NCBI RefSeq assembly: GCF_022026395.1
Contig: NZ_CP041767.1
Coordinates: forward strand, 3,628,501-3,692,500
DNA length: 64,000 nt
From: Brevibacillus brevis
Lineage (GTDB): Bacteria; Bacillota; Bacilli; Brevibacillales; Brevibacillaceae
Direction of reading: 5' to 3'
Shown: in pieces, positions 37,867 through 46,052 of the stretch
How positions within the stretch are numbered: the first letter of the stretch is position 1
Layout of the letters: the number at the start of each line of letters is the position of its first letter
Position numbers and translations under genes: made by a program
Notes under the pieces: generated by a model
Told to the model about the DNA's origin: nothing
The model's database searches: none
The model's input: the letters and a program-made list of their open reading frames with translations, nothing else

Positions 37867-38412
37867 ATGGATTATCAAAAATTGAGTAAAGAACTGTCCT
37901 ATGCGCTTCGTCATGCCCCACATGAATATGAACTTGAATTAGACGAACAAGGATGGGTACCTATCAAGCAATTGCTTATGGCCCTTCATGAACAGCGCAA
38001 GTGGCGAGCGGTTACCGAAGAAGATCTACATACGATGATTGCGTTATCAGAAAAAAAGCGCCATGAGATCAATCAAGGTAAAATTCGCGCACTCTATGGG
38101 CATTCAGTGCCGCAAAAGGTTCAAAAGGAAGAAAAAGAACCGCCTGAATATCTTTTTCACGGCACGCCACAAAGATTCCTTGATTCTATTTTGGCAAGCG
38201 GACTTGTTCCCAAAGGAAGACAGTATGTGCATCTGTCTGAAGACGTCCAAACAGCACAGCAGGTTGGGAAAAGACGAGACGATCATCCCGTACTTTTACG
38301 AATCGATGCGAGGCAAGCTTGGCAAGATGGTGTGAGGTTTTACCATGGAAATGAGCTCGTTTGGTTAGCAGATCATGTGCAAAAAGAGTATATCTCTGTC
38401 TATCAGAAGTAG
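37867..38412 (+). CDS. kptA: RNA 2'-phosphotransferase KptA/Tpt1
   Basis: KptA (181 aa from ATG at 37867 after GGGAG) removes a 2'-phosphate from RNA using NAD, giving ADP-ribose 1'',2''-cyclic phosphate. The conserved SYALRHAPHEYELELDEQGW opens the N-terminal lobe; the NAD-binding lobe shows YLFHGTPQRFLDSILASGLV and LRIDARQAW. In yeast the enzyme ends tRNA splicing; in bacteria the substrate is unclear, perhaps RNA repaired by a phosphatase/ligase route or ADP-ribosylation chemistry. Terminated by a strong hairpin. Confidence 0.93.
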   Translation: MDYQKLSKELSYALRHAPHEYELELDEQGWVPIKQLLMALHEQRKWRAVTEEDLHTMIALSEKKRHEINQGKIRALYGHSVPQKVQKEEKEPPEYLFHGTPQRFLDSILASGLVPKGRQYVHLSEDVQTAQQVGKRRDDHPVLLRIDARQAWQDGVRFYHGNELVWLADHVQKEYISVYQK

Positions 38413-38446
38413 CTCGACTTGCTCGAGAGGAAGCACACAGCATGGG

Positions 38447-38478
38447 AAAGACTCGCAGTCGAACGCGGGTCTTTTTTG
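38447..38478 (+). terminator. Terminator after kptA
   Basis: AAAGACTCGC and GCGGGTCTTT pair over ten positions (one G-T) with an eight-base loop, followed by T residues. It lies 35 bases after the kptA stop. Confidence 0.88.
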
Positions 38479-38511
38479 TACCAATGAGCATAGTAAGGAG
38501 GTGAAAGTGGT

Positions 38512-38658
38512 ATGGATTTGTTGTTTGCTTTTCTACTGTTGACAGGACTTTTTGCAATCTACGACGCGATTCGGAGGCTGAACCAGAACATCGTAACGCA
38601 AGTGGATCAAAACCAACGGATCATTGAACTCCTGAATGAATTGAAGAGAAAGCAGTGA
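38512..38658 (+). CDS. 48-residue protein with N-terminal membrane helix
   Basis: A short ORF (MDLLFAFLLLTGLFAIYDAI then a basic/acidic helix ending LNELKRKQ) preceded by AAGGAGGTGAAAGTGGT, an excellent ribosome-binding site. One transmembrane helix near the start and a charged helix after it suggest a small membrane-anchored protein. Function is unknown. Confidence 0.6.
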   Translation: MDLLFAFLLLTGLFAIYDAIRRLNQNIVTQVDQNQRIIELLNELKRKQ

Positions 38659-38940
38659 GGTAAAGGGTGAATGAGAGTGAGTGCGTAGTTGTCACGATGG
38701 AGGTATCCATGGTAAGGCGGCTAGATATTTTGGAATCAGGACGGAGATAACAAAAACCGTATTGTATTTGTCTTGTTCGTAGTCAATATGTGGTCTTGAT
38801 CATAAGTTATCGTTTTCCCCATCGTATTCAAAGGGTTTCAGCAATCATACCCGTTCTAAATCGTTGGATAAAGTGATAAGGTCCAGGTCGCTGTAAAAGG
38901 AAATGCGTTCAAAAATTTTCAATCCAGTTCACCTTCGATT

Positions 38941-39249
38941 TTACGCTTTTTCATAAAGATAAAGAATACCGTCGTCGATCGACCAACTACATAATGAATG
39001 CCTCCAATCGCTTGTTTGCGAAGGTAAGTATTTTTCGAGGTCATTTACGATTTTTTCCCAATTTTTATCACTATCATTAATCTCGATGAACTCGCCGAAT
39101 ACCAAGTCAAAAACGAGATAACCCATTTCATACTCAATGCAATCGATTTTATAGTAAGAGACACTGTACACTTCGTCCCAGTCGATATGAACAGGCTCAG
39201 CATGTTCGTAGTGGATGGAAATTTGATGGGGATCAACCTTGAAATTCAA
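38941..39249 (-). CDS. Small acidic protein, possible immunity-like
   Basis: A 102-residue acidic protein starting TTG after AAGGAG. Motifs such as HIDWDEVYSVSYYKIDCIEY and LVFDLVFGEFIEINDSDKNW resemble small immunity-like proteins that lie near polymorphic toxins, but no toxin gene adjoins it and the family is not certain. It is isolated between opposite-strand genes. Confidence 0.5.
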   Translation of the reverse strand: MNFKVDPHQISIHYEHAEPVHIDWDEVYSVSYYKIDCIEYEMGYLVFDLVFGEFIEINDSDKNWEKIVNDLEKYLPSQTSDWRHSLCSWSIDDGILYLYEKA

Positions 39250-39417
39250 ATAGAATCAACTCCTTAGCTGTTTAATTGAAGTATAACTGCTGGAGTGAAA
39301 GTTTTCCAGAAAGGTGTGGGGAGCTGGTGGAACTAAGTTATTAAGTGGTGAGTGTCTAGTGGGCTTTTTAATAATGTTCAATAAAATCGGCAGTTCATTA
39401 GAAAAGGGGAAGTGTTG

Positions 39418-39840
39418 ATGAGTACGTTAGAAAAAGCGATTGTAATTGCAACCAATGCACATACTGGACAACTTGATAAAGGTGGAAATCCTTACATACT
39501 TCATCCATTAAGGATAATGATGAAGATGCCAAGCAAGGAATCGATGATCGTTGCTGTCCTCCATGATGTACTGGAAGACACAGAGGTAACGAAAGAAGAT
39601 TTATTTCAAGCGGGGTTTTCAAATGAGATTGTCGAGGCTGTATTAGCTGTTACCAGAGATGAAGACGAAACTTATATGGAATTTGTCAAAAGAGCAAAAC
39701 GTAACCCGATAGCAAGGCTTGTTAAATTGGCAGATCTGGAAGATAATTGTGACTTGAGCCGTATTCCAGATCCAAAACCAAAAGACCATGAGCGGTTGTT
39801 GCTTTACAAAGAAGCCATTAAAGAATTGCTCTCGACATAA
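39418..39840 (+). CDS. HD-domain hydrolase, SpoT/RelA-hydrolase-like
   Basis: This 140-residue single HD domain has HTGQLDKGGNPYILHPLRI (first metal His), the HD pair in VAVLHDVLEDTEV and the later VKLADLEDNCDLSRI. This is the pattern of stand-alone guanosine-3',5'-bisdiphosphate 3'-pyrophosphohydrolase-like (SAH/Mesh1) proteins. Substrate is not proven. ATG at 39418 follows AAAAGGGG. Confidence 0.75.
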   Translation: MSTLEKAIVIATNAHTGQLDKGGNPYILHPLRIMMKMPSKESMIVAVLHDVLEDTEVTKEDLFQAGFSNEIVEAVLAVTRDEDETYMEFVKRAKRNPIARLVKLADLEDNCDLSRIPDPKPKDHERLLLYKEAIKELLST

Positions 39841-39917
39841 ACGTTTAGGCAAAAGCTCCAAATTACTTGCCCACCCCCTCTATCTTTTCCTACCCTATAA
39901 CCAGAGGGGGAGAGAAC

Positions 39918-41462
39918 ATGTACGCATGCAGTTATTCAGGCACGGTGCTCGGCATAGACGGAATGGTCGTCACTGTAGAAACAGACATAGCAAATGGTTT
40001 GCCTCAATTCGATTTGGTCGGACTGGGCGGTTCAGCAGTAAAAGAAGCGAGAGATCGTGTTCGTGCTGCCTTGCGCAACGCAGGCTACGACTACCCAATG
40101 CAGCGGATCACCGTCAACCTGGCACCAGCAGACCAGCGCAAGGAAGGTTCAGGCTTTGACCTTGCTATTGCCTTTGGAATTTTACTAGCCTCGAAGCAAA
40201 TGCTCCCTAGACCAGAGAGAATCCTTGTTCTAGGAGAGTTGGCATTAGATGGTTCTCTTCGCCCTGTAACGGGTGTACTCCCCATCCTGCTAGAAGCTAA
40301 AAATGCAGGATTTACTCACGTGATTCTCCCCAAACAAAATGCAGCTGAAGCACGGCTCGTCGACATTACCGTATTGGCTGCGAGTAATCTGGAAGAGGCC
40401 GTGAACTATTGGAAAAAAGGACTTCATAGTAAAAACTCAAACTTGATTTTTCTCGAATCAGAGATAGGCAAGACAACGGCAAACCAGCTGCCTCCGGACT
40501 TTGCCAATGTTTACGGACAGCAATTTGTAAAACGTGGCTTGGAGATTGCAGCAGCTGGGTTTCATAATGTGATATTGGTGGGGCCCCCAGGTTCAGGGAA
40601 AACTCTTTTAGCCACTTGCCTACCTGGTATCATGCCGAACATGACTATTCATGAATCATACGAAGTGACGAAAATATACAGTATTGCTGGTCAATTAAAG
40701 CGGGAGAGTGGGCTTGTCGAGGAGAGACCTTTTCGTTCCCCGCACCATACGATTACAGCTACTGCCCTAATTGGCGGCGGTGCGCAAATCCCGCGTCCCG
40801 GAGAGTGTAGCTTGTCTCACGGTGGGATTCTCTTTCTGGATGAGATGCCAGAGTTTTCTCGGCATGTATTAGAGGTACTGCGTCAGCCGCTTGAATCAGG
40901 AGTTGTTACAATTGGACGATCTAAGCAGGTTTTTACCTTTCCTGCTCGGTTTCTGTTAATCGGTTCGTGCAATCCTTGTCCTTGTGGATTCTTCGGTACT
41001 CGAGAGAAGCAAACCTGCTCATGCTCCCCCCAGCAAATCTACAAATACCGCTCAAAGCTCTCAGGTCCCTTGCTAGACCGCATCGATCTGCACATCGAGG
41101 TGCCGAGAGTACCCGTTCAACTTCTTCACAACAGAACAGCAGAGGAGTCCTCAAAAGACATTCAGCAGCGAGTAGAACAAGCGAGGGCTGTCCAATGTGA
41201 AAGATACCACTATCGTCCGGGATGTCCTTTTAATAGTGTGATGAATGGTGAAGAGCTCCGTCAATTTGCTCAACTAGATAAGGAAGGACAGGAGATGCTG
41301 CAGTTAGCTTTCGAGACTCTCGGTTTAAGTGCCCGAGCTTACGACAGGATAGTCAAAGTAGCAAGAACTATCGCTGATTTAGATGGAGCTTCCAACGTAG
41401 AGGTAGCACATGTAGCTGAAGCGATTCGTTACCGAGCATTGGATCGTGGATTACTTTTTTGA
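39918..41462 (+). CDS. comM: ComM/YifB-type Mg-chelatase-like AAA+ ATPase
   Basis: This 514-residue protein begins MYACSYSGTVLGIDGMVVTV, a Lon-type N-terminal domain, and has Walker A GPPGSGKT near residue 221, the HHTITATALIGGG motif and the C-terminal MCM-like EVPRVPVQLLHNRTAEESSK. In Vibrio and Haemophilus ComM is a branch-migration helicase for natural transformation. The start has AGAGGGGGAGAG. It is on the plus strand while neighbouring housekeeping genes are minus; a decayed copy of its 3' third lies at 35402-35783. Confidence 0.92.
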   Translation: MYACSYSGTVLGIDGMVVTVETDIANGLPQFDLVGLGGSAVKEARDRVRAALRNAGYDYPMQRITVNLAPADQRKEGSGFDLAIAFGILLASKQMLPRPERILVLGELALDGSLRPVTGVLPILLEAKNAGFTHVILPKQNAAEARLVDITVLAASNLEEAVNYWKKGLHSKNSNLIFLESEIGKTTANQLPPDFANVYGQQFVKRGLEIAAAGFHNVILVGPPGSGKTLLATCLPGIMPNMTIHESYEVTKIYSIAGQLKRESGLVEERPFRSPHHTITATALIGGGAQIPRPGECSLSHGGILFLDEMPEFSRHVLEVLRQPLESGVVTIGRSKQVFTFPARFLLIGSCNPCPCGFFGTREKQTCSCSPQQIYKYRSKLSGPLLDRIDLHIEVPRVPVQLLHNRTAEESSKDIQQRVEQARAVQCERYHYRPGCPFNSVMNGEELRQFAQLDKEGQEMLQLAFETLGLSARAYDRIVKVARTIADLDGASNVEVAHVAEAIRYRALDRGLLF

Positions 41463-41903
41463 CGCTAAATAAATTATGAATGTTGAACACAATGTTCATC
41501 TAGGCGTGGACGCTACAGTAAGAGACTCTCTAATTGACAAAATAGTTAAAGAAAATCCCTTTATATTTTCTAGCCTTAGAATTTAACTAACCCGTCTCTT
41601 TTAAAGAGACTGGTATTCAACTATTATCTGCTTAAGTAACGATAGCATATCTGGTCTCTTTACTAAAAAAACAAGATGAAAAATTCACGAAAATAGTATA
41701 TCTGTCACATAGTTTTCGTAATTTGAAATACCATTTTACATGTTTTGTCGAATCGTGCGAGTGAGTAAATGTCAAATGAAATAGTAATACTAGGAAACGC
41801 ATTGTCAAAAAAGTGAAAAAATGTCGAAACATTAAACTTTATCAAGATATAAGGTTGATAGTAATATATTGAAGCTAAATTGTAAGTATTTGGAGTAGTA
41901 TTT
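41463..41903. other. Intergenic region with palindrome
   Basis: About 440 AT-rich bases without a supported gene. It contains a 17-base palindrome at 41594-41610 and, near 41841-41870, hexamers TTATCA and TAATAT spaced 17 bases that could drive the next gene. A hydrophobic minus-strand frame (41632-41832) has no ribosome-binding site. Confidence 0.5.
41594..41610. repeat. 17-base palindrome
   Basis: GTCTCTTTTAAAGAGAC has perfect 8-base arms about one central base. It lies about 130 bases after comM. No T-run follows, so it is not a typical terminator; operator or 3' hairpin are both possible. Confidence 0.45.
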
Positions 41904-42638
41904 ATGGGGTTATCTCGAAGCGAACGTAATGAGGACAGAAGAGATGCAAGATTAGAACGCCGTCAAGCTTTAGAGGCAAAAGCCCAAGCAGAAGCAAAAA
42001 AATCGTCTATAGCTTCTAGCCGCGCTCAACAAAGCAATACAAACTTATCGAAATCATCCGTCCAAAAAGCTAGTGTAGATAGAGTTGACATTAGCGAAGC
42101 GGCAAGAAATTTAGCAGCTACGGTGCCTAAACAAGCTCAAACATCAAATAACACAGGAGTAATGCACGGTCCACCGATCCCACCGAAAACTAGTAGTACC
42201 CAAACATCAAATAACACGGGAGCAATGCATGGTCCACCAATTCCTGCTAAAACGGAAAAGACATGGGGTGAGGCAAGTAGTGAAGCCTCAGTTAGTGCTT
42301 CGCTTTCAACACTTACAAATAATGCAGCTGAAAAAATGTTAAGCAGCATTATTTGTGATTCAACTCTTCCAGGAACAGCGGGGAAAATCGTTGCAGTAGG
42401 TACGTCAACTGCAGATGTTTATTACGATGCCGCAGCTAATCTCTCTAAAGGTGATACCAAGTTTGAGAGTAATAAATCGATTTCGCAATCTTTTACAGAG
42501 GCTGTTACAGGGGCTATAATCTCTGAACTAGGTTCATCGGCATTGGTGAATGCAATCGCAGTATCACCAGCTTATATGAAACTAACACCACAGAAAGATA
42601 AAACTATTGCATTAATGGCTTCATTAGGTACCGGTTAA
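41904..42638 (+). CDS. Orphan protein with two 21-residue repeats
   Basis: This 244-residue protein has a highly charged N-terminus (MGLSRSERNEDRRDARLERR), then Ser/Lys-rich sequence with the motif VDRVDISEAARNLAAT that recalls FlgM-type C-terminal motifs, two consecutive repeats (QTSNNTGVMHGPPIPPKTSS and QTSNNTGAMHGPPIPAKTEK) and a helical Ser/Ala-rich C-terminal half. No signal peptide or known domain is seen. The ATG is preceded by TTGGAGTAG. It is not assigned to a function. Confidence 0.7.
   Translation: MGLSRSERNEDRRDARLERRQALEAKAQAEAKKSSIASSRAQQSNTNLSKSSVQKASVDRVDISEAARNLAATVPKQAQTSNNTGVMHGPPIPPKTSSTQTSNNTGAMHGPPIPAKTEKTWGEASSEASVSASLSTLTNNAAEKMLSSIICDSTLPGTAGKIVAVGTSTADVYYDAAANLSKGDTKFESNKSISQSFTEAVTGAIISELGSSALVNAIAVSPAYMKLTPQKDKTIALMASLGTG
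42138..42263 (+). repeat. Two tandem 63-base units inside the orphan gene
   Basis: Unit one is 42138-42200 and unit two 42201-42263; each starts CAAACATCAAATAACAC and encodes 21 residues with the core MHGPPIP. Copies are close but not identical, so the duplication is not brand-new. Confidence 0.85.
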
Positions 42639-42732
42639 GTACCTGCTGATCTAACTTCATATTCATTGATCCCGTGAAAAATCTTTTCTGCCGTCAAGCT
42701 CCATTTATTTCTGCTACAAATAAACAATAGCT

Positions 42733-43287
42733 TCATTCTTCCTCCTCATCGAAATCTTCAAACTGCCATTCCTCTGGTACCGGAAAATAAGCGTCATACT
42801 CATTCCTAGCATCCACACTCATTTCCTCTAGCCACGGCCAATAATGCATGACATAGTCCTCACCAAATCCCATCCGCCAAAACAAACTATATGGATGCTC
42901 TTCTGGAAACTCAATCCATGGCGGCAAATAGAAATGCGGTTGATACCCATCTAAGCTTTCACGTACTTCCATCCACAATTTTCCGAGTAAGTTTGGATCG
43001 TTACTCGAACGATCGATTAAGGCTGCATCCCCGGTAGAGAGCAGAATTTCACGAATGACAGGATACTGTTCCACTTTTGCTTGTAATGCCTTGCGCATGA
43101 TTTCTTTTTCTAGGGCAGTCCCTAAAACTTTTTTGGCTTGCAGATAGTGTTCCAAGGTTGTCCATATTTCCCCTTCCAACTCTATTGGATGATAGGAGAA
43201 GTTGGAGAAGCAGCCGTAAGGTTTGTCTGGCTGGTCAAAATGAATTTCGAGAGGTTGCTGTATATGTTTTCGGATATGATCCTGCAT
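42733..43287 (-). CDS. NADAR-family (YbiA-like) putative N-glycosidase
   Basis: This 184-residue protein matches the NADAR/YbiA family: YGCFSNFSYHPIELEGEIWT, LEHYLQAKKVLG and NLLGKLWMEVRESL. Family members cleave N-glycosidic bonds of riboflavin intermediates or remove ADP-ribose from nucleic acids. An unusual Trp/Glu-rich C-terminal extension (about residues 140-184) is present. ATG at 43287 has AGGGAGG; a longer frame starting in the preceding gene was rejected. It follows the RlaP gene by 43 bases on the same strand. Confidence 0.88.
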   Translation of the reverse strand: MQDHIRKHIQQPLEIHFDQPDKPYGCFSNFSYHPIELEGEIWTTLEHYLQAKKVLGTALEKEIMRKALQAKVEQYPVIREILLSTGDAALIDRSSNDPNLLGKLWMEVRESLDGYQPHFYLPPWIEFPEEHPYSLFWRMGFGEDYVMHYWPWLEEMSVDARNEYDAYFPVPEEWQFEDFDEEEE

Positions 43288-43330
43288 GAAAATTTGTACC
43301 TCCCTATATATCGTAACGTTTCCATCATGA

Positions 43331-44107
43331 CTAACTGATAATCCACGCCTTCTGTAAATAATTCCGAAATATCTCATCCAGCTTGTCAGTTGGGTCCTCC
43401 AAATCATTTGTATATTGGCTCGCCAGTGCAGTCAGACGCCCTATTTGTTCCTCAATAAAACGGTGAAGCTCTTCGATTCTTGGCTCCAAATTCAACTCAT
43501 TCCCAGCCATTTTTCTTTGGAGCAGCTCAGAAATTTTACTTTTTAGTATAGAATCTGTTACTAGCTCTCCAACTAGCTGATCAAATCCAATGGGAGGATT
43601 CGTATGATACGTTTCGATCCAGATGCATGCGAGGATCGGGCGTAACACATAAAAGTATTTTTTGATTTTGACTTGCTCACCTTGCAGATAGTCCCGAAAA
43701 TTCCCTTTGGCCATACTGAGGTAATGATGCAAGGAAGCCTTTGGCGAGAATACTTCCCCTTGCAACCTTAGCAGCTCATTCCGAAAGCCAAGTGTATCGA
43801 GATAAACAATGTCTGATACAAGCCATTCTTGTAGGGGCGGATTCGATTTTCGAAATAGCTTGAGTGCTTTTCGAATATCCCAGCCGTTTATATCTAATAG
43901 GTCGTTGATCGGTACTTCCACAACATCCCGTTTGTCGTCAATGGACAAATACCATTCCGGCTTCTTCACATAGACAAAACGTACATCATAATCGCTATCT
44001 TTGGACGGAAATCCCCATGCCCGGCTTCCTGATTCAACAGCGAACAATATTTTCAACTCGTGCGCTTGCTCGATTTCTTTTAACTTTTCCAAGATGATCT
44101 CTCTCAA
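43331..44107 (-). CDS. RlaP-type predicted nucleotidyltransferase (YcgL-like)
   Basis: This 258-residue protein of the polymerase-beta superfamily begins (TTG after GGAGG) with a nucleotidyltransferase core: ESGSRAWGFPSKDSDYDVRF, giving the GSRAWG motif and metal-binding DxD. The helical C-terminal half fits PF10127 (RlaP, RNA-repair-associated nucleotidyltransferase) and Bacillus YcgL. In other genomes RlaP occurs near RNA ligases, KptA and macro/NADAR proteins. It is probably co-transcribed with the NADAR gene. Confidence 0.85.
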   Translation of the reverse strand: MREIILEKLKEIEQAHELKILFAVESGSRAWGFPSKDSDYDVRFVYVKKPEWYLSIDDKRDVVEVPINDLLDINGWDIRKALKLFRKSNPPLQEWLVSDIVYLDTLGFRNELLRLQGEVFSPKASLHHYLSMAKGNFRDYLQGEQVKIKKYFYVLRPILACIWIETYHTNPPIGFDQLVGELVTDSILKSKISELLQRKMAGNELNLEPRIEELHRFIEEQIGRLTALASQYTNDLEDPTDKLDEIFRNYLQKAWIIS

Positions 44108-44154
44108 GATTCATTCCTCCTCCTACAACAAATAACAAGGTACCCCTTCTCTGG

Positions 44155-44193
44155 GAAAAAAACTCGCTGAACCAATAACGATTCAGCGAGTTT
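44155..44193 (-). terminator. Terminator after the Ig-like repeat gene
   Basis: AAACTCGCTGAA pairs exactly with TTCAGCGAGTTT around a ten-base loop and is followed on the minus strand by a T-run. It lies 12 bases after the stop of the large secreted protein. Confidence 0.9.
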
Positions 44194-44204
44194 CTTGTCA
44201 ACTA

Positions 44205-46052
44205 TTATTTTACCGTTACTTCGATTTCCACTTCATAGCCTTTATATTCAGCAGTAATAGTGGCCTTACCTTTCTTTTTACCTTTTACCGAACCGCTGCT
44301 GGATACTGATGCTACGGACGACTTGGAGGACTTCCATTTTGCTTTAGAGCTGCTGATGTCATCGCCATCATAGGTGAGTTTGATTTTTTCGGAGTCACCC
44401 TTTTTAATGGTAATGCTTGTGTCATCTGCTTCCAGCTTGCCTGAGCTTTTGCTGTCTACTTTTACTTCAATTTCTACTTTTTCGCCTTTATACGTAGCTG
44501 TAATGGTTGCTGTACCTTTACCTTTTGCTGTAATCGTACCACTGCTGGTAACGGTTGCTACAGAAGATTTAGAGGTTTTCCATGATGCTTTTGAATTGCT
44601 AATTGTGTCGCCATCATATCTCAGTTTTACAGTTTCTCTCTCGCCTTTTTTCAAGGTGATGCTCGTATCGTCTGCTTCCAGGCTTCCTGAGGAGGAGCCA
44701 TCAACAGTCACTTCAATTTCTACTTTTTCGCCTTTGTATTGAGCAGTAATGGTCGCTGTACCTTTACCTGTTGCTGTAATCGTACCAGAGCTGCTTACTG
44801 TTGCAACTGAGGATCGGGATGTGGACCAAGATGCATTCGAGTTGCTAATGGTGGAACCATCATATTTCAATGTTAATGTTTCTCTTTCCCCTTTTTTCAA
44901 GGAGATAGTGCTGTCGTTTACTTCCAGTTTACCAGAGTTGTTGTAATCGACCTTTACACGAATTTCAACCTTATCGCCTTTATATGATGCTGTAATAGTA
45001 GCTGTTCCTTGGCCTTTTGCCGTAACGACACCATCGTCAACTGTTGCCACGCTGGAGTTGGATGTTTTCCAGGTTGCTTTTGATCCAGACAATTTTTCAT
45101 CATCATATCTTAGCTGAATCGTGTCTCTGTCGCCTTTTTTCAGGGAGATGCTGGTTTCATCTGCTTCCAGTTTACCGGAACTGTCAGTATCTACATAAAC
45201 ATCAACTTCTACTTCGTAGCCTTTGTATTTTGCAGTGATCGTTGCTGTACCTTTGCCTTTTGCCGTAACGACACCATCATCATTTACAGTTGCTACAGAG
45301 GACTTCGAAGTTTTCCAGGTTGCTTTTGATCCAGAAAGTTTATCGTCGTCATACGTCAACTTAATTGTTTCTTTATCGCCTTTTTCCATTTTCAGTTTGG
45401 TAACATCTGCTTCTAGCTTACCGTCTGAATTTCCGCCGCCTTCAACATCAACGCGGATTTCTACCTCTTGGTCTTTGTAGCTCGCAGTAATGACTGTGCT
45501 TCCTTCGCCTACACCTTTAATTTCACCATCATCAACAGTTGCGACATATTTATCTGCGGTTTTCCAAGTTGCTCTTGATCCAGGGAGACTGCTGCCCGCA
45601 AATTTCAAACTAACGTTTGTTTTTTTACCTTTTTTAACAGAAACCTCTGTTTTCGTAGCTTCGAGAGTCTGTGCTCTATCAACAGTCACTCTAACGGTAG
45701 CACGATAACCGTTGTATCTAGCAGTAACAACAGTCGTTCCTACTTTCTTACCGTAAACAACCCCATTGCTGACAGAAGCGATGCTGGAGCTGCCAATTTC
45801 CCAATCAACCAATGCGTTATCGATAGGGCTGCCATTATAAGTAAGGCGAATGGTTTCTGTATCCCCAATCGTAACATTCACTGAGCCTACGTTTGCTTTC
45901 AGGCCTGTAGTGCTTGCTACCATACTATAAGCAATAGGTTGTGGTGTCGTGACTTGGGCAGAAGCAATGCCTGCAACTGAAAACTGAACAGTACAAATAG
46001 TTGCTACCGCTAAGGAGACGTTTTTCATTAAACTGTTCTTAATCTTTTTCAT
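44205..46052 (-). CDS. Secreted protein with seven Ig-like (Big_2) repeats
   Basis: This 615-residue protein starts MKKIKNSLMKNVSLAVATIC after TTGGAGG and has a signal peptide likely cut after ASAQ. The mature part is seven tandem domains of about 80 residues with the pattern LEAD..TSI..KKG...L.Y......W..S..SVATV...G..TITA.YKG..VEI.V. LPxTG, SLH and other anchors are not present, so it is probably secreted or held by non-covalent binding. Lys, Ser and Thr dominate. Repeats 3-7 are most alike, a sign of recent expansion. Function could be cell-surface or matrix adhesion. Confidence 0.88.
   Translation of the reverse strand: MKKIKNSLMKNVSLAVATICTVQFSVAGIASAQVTTPQPIAYSMVASTTGLKANVGSVNVTIGDTETIRLTYNGSPIDNALVDWEIGSSSIASVSNGVVYGKKVGTTVVTARYNGYRATVRVTVDRAQTLEATKTEVSVKKGKKTNVSLKFAGSSLPGSRATWKTADKYVATVDDGEIKGVGEGSTVITASYKDQEVEIRVDVEGGGNSDGKLEADVTKLKMEKGDKETIKLTYDDDKLSGSKATWKTSKSSVATVNDDGVVTAKGKGTATITAKYKGYEVEVDVYVDTDSSGKLEADETSISLKKGDRDTIQLRYDDEKLSGSKATWKTSNSSVATVDDGVVTAKGQGTATITASYKGDKVEIRVKVDYNNSGKLEVNDSTISLKKGERETLTLKYDGSTISNSNASWSTSRSSVATVSSSGTITATGKGTATITAQYKGEKVEIEVTVDGSSSGSLEADDTSITLKKGERETVKLRYDGDTISNSKASWKTSKSSVATVTSSGTITAKGKGTATITATYKGEKVEIEVKVDSKSSGKLEADDTSITIKKGDSEKIKLTYDGDDISSSKAKWKSSKSSVASVSSSGSVKGKKKGKATITAEYKGYEVEIEVTVK

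Noticed and set aside
41632..41832. Hydrophobic minus-strand frame of 66 codons downstream of comM
   Set aside because: No ribosome-binding site and AT-rich, low-complexity sequence; could not be supported as a gene.
42138..42263. Tandem repeats considered as a CRISPR-like array
   Set aside because: Only two units without spacers, in frame within a coding sequence.
44374..45708. Plus-strand frames opposite the Ig-repeat gene
   Set aside because: They recur at the repeat period because of the repeated codons on the other strand, not because of real coding.
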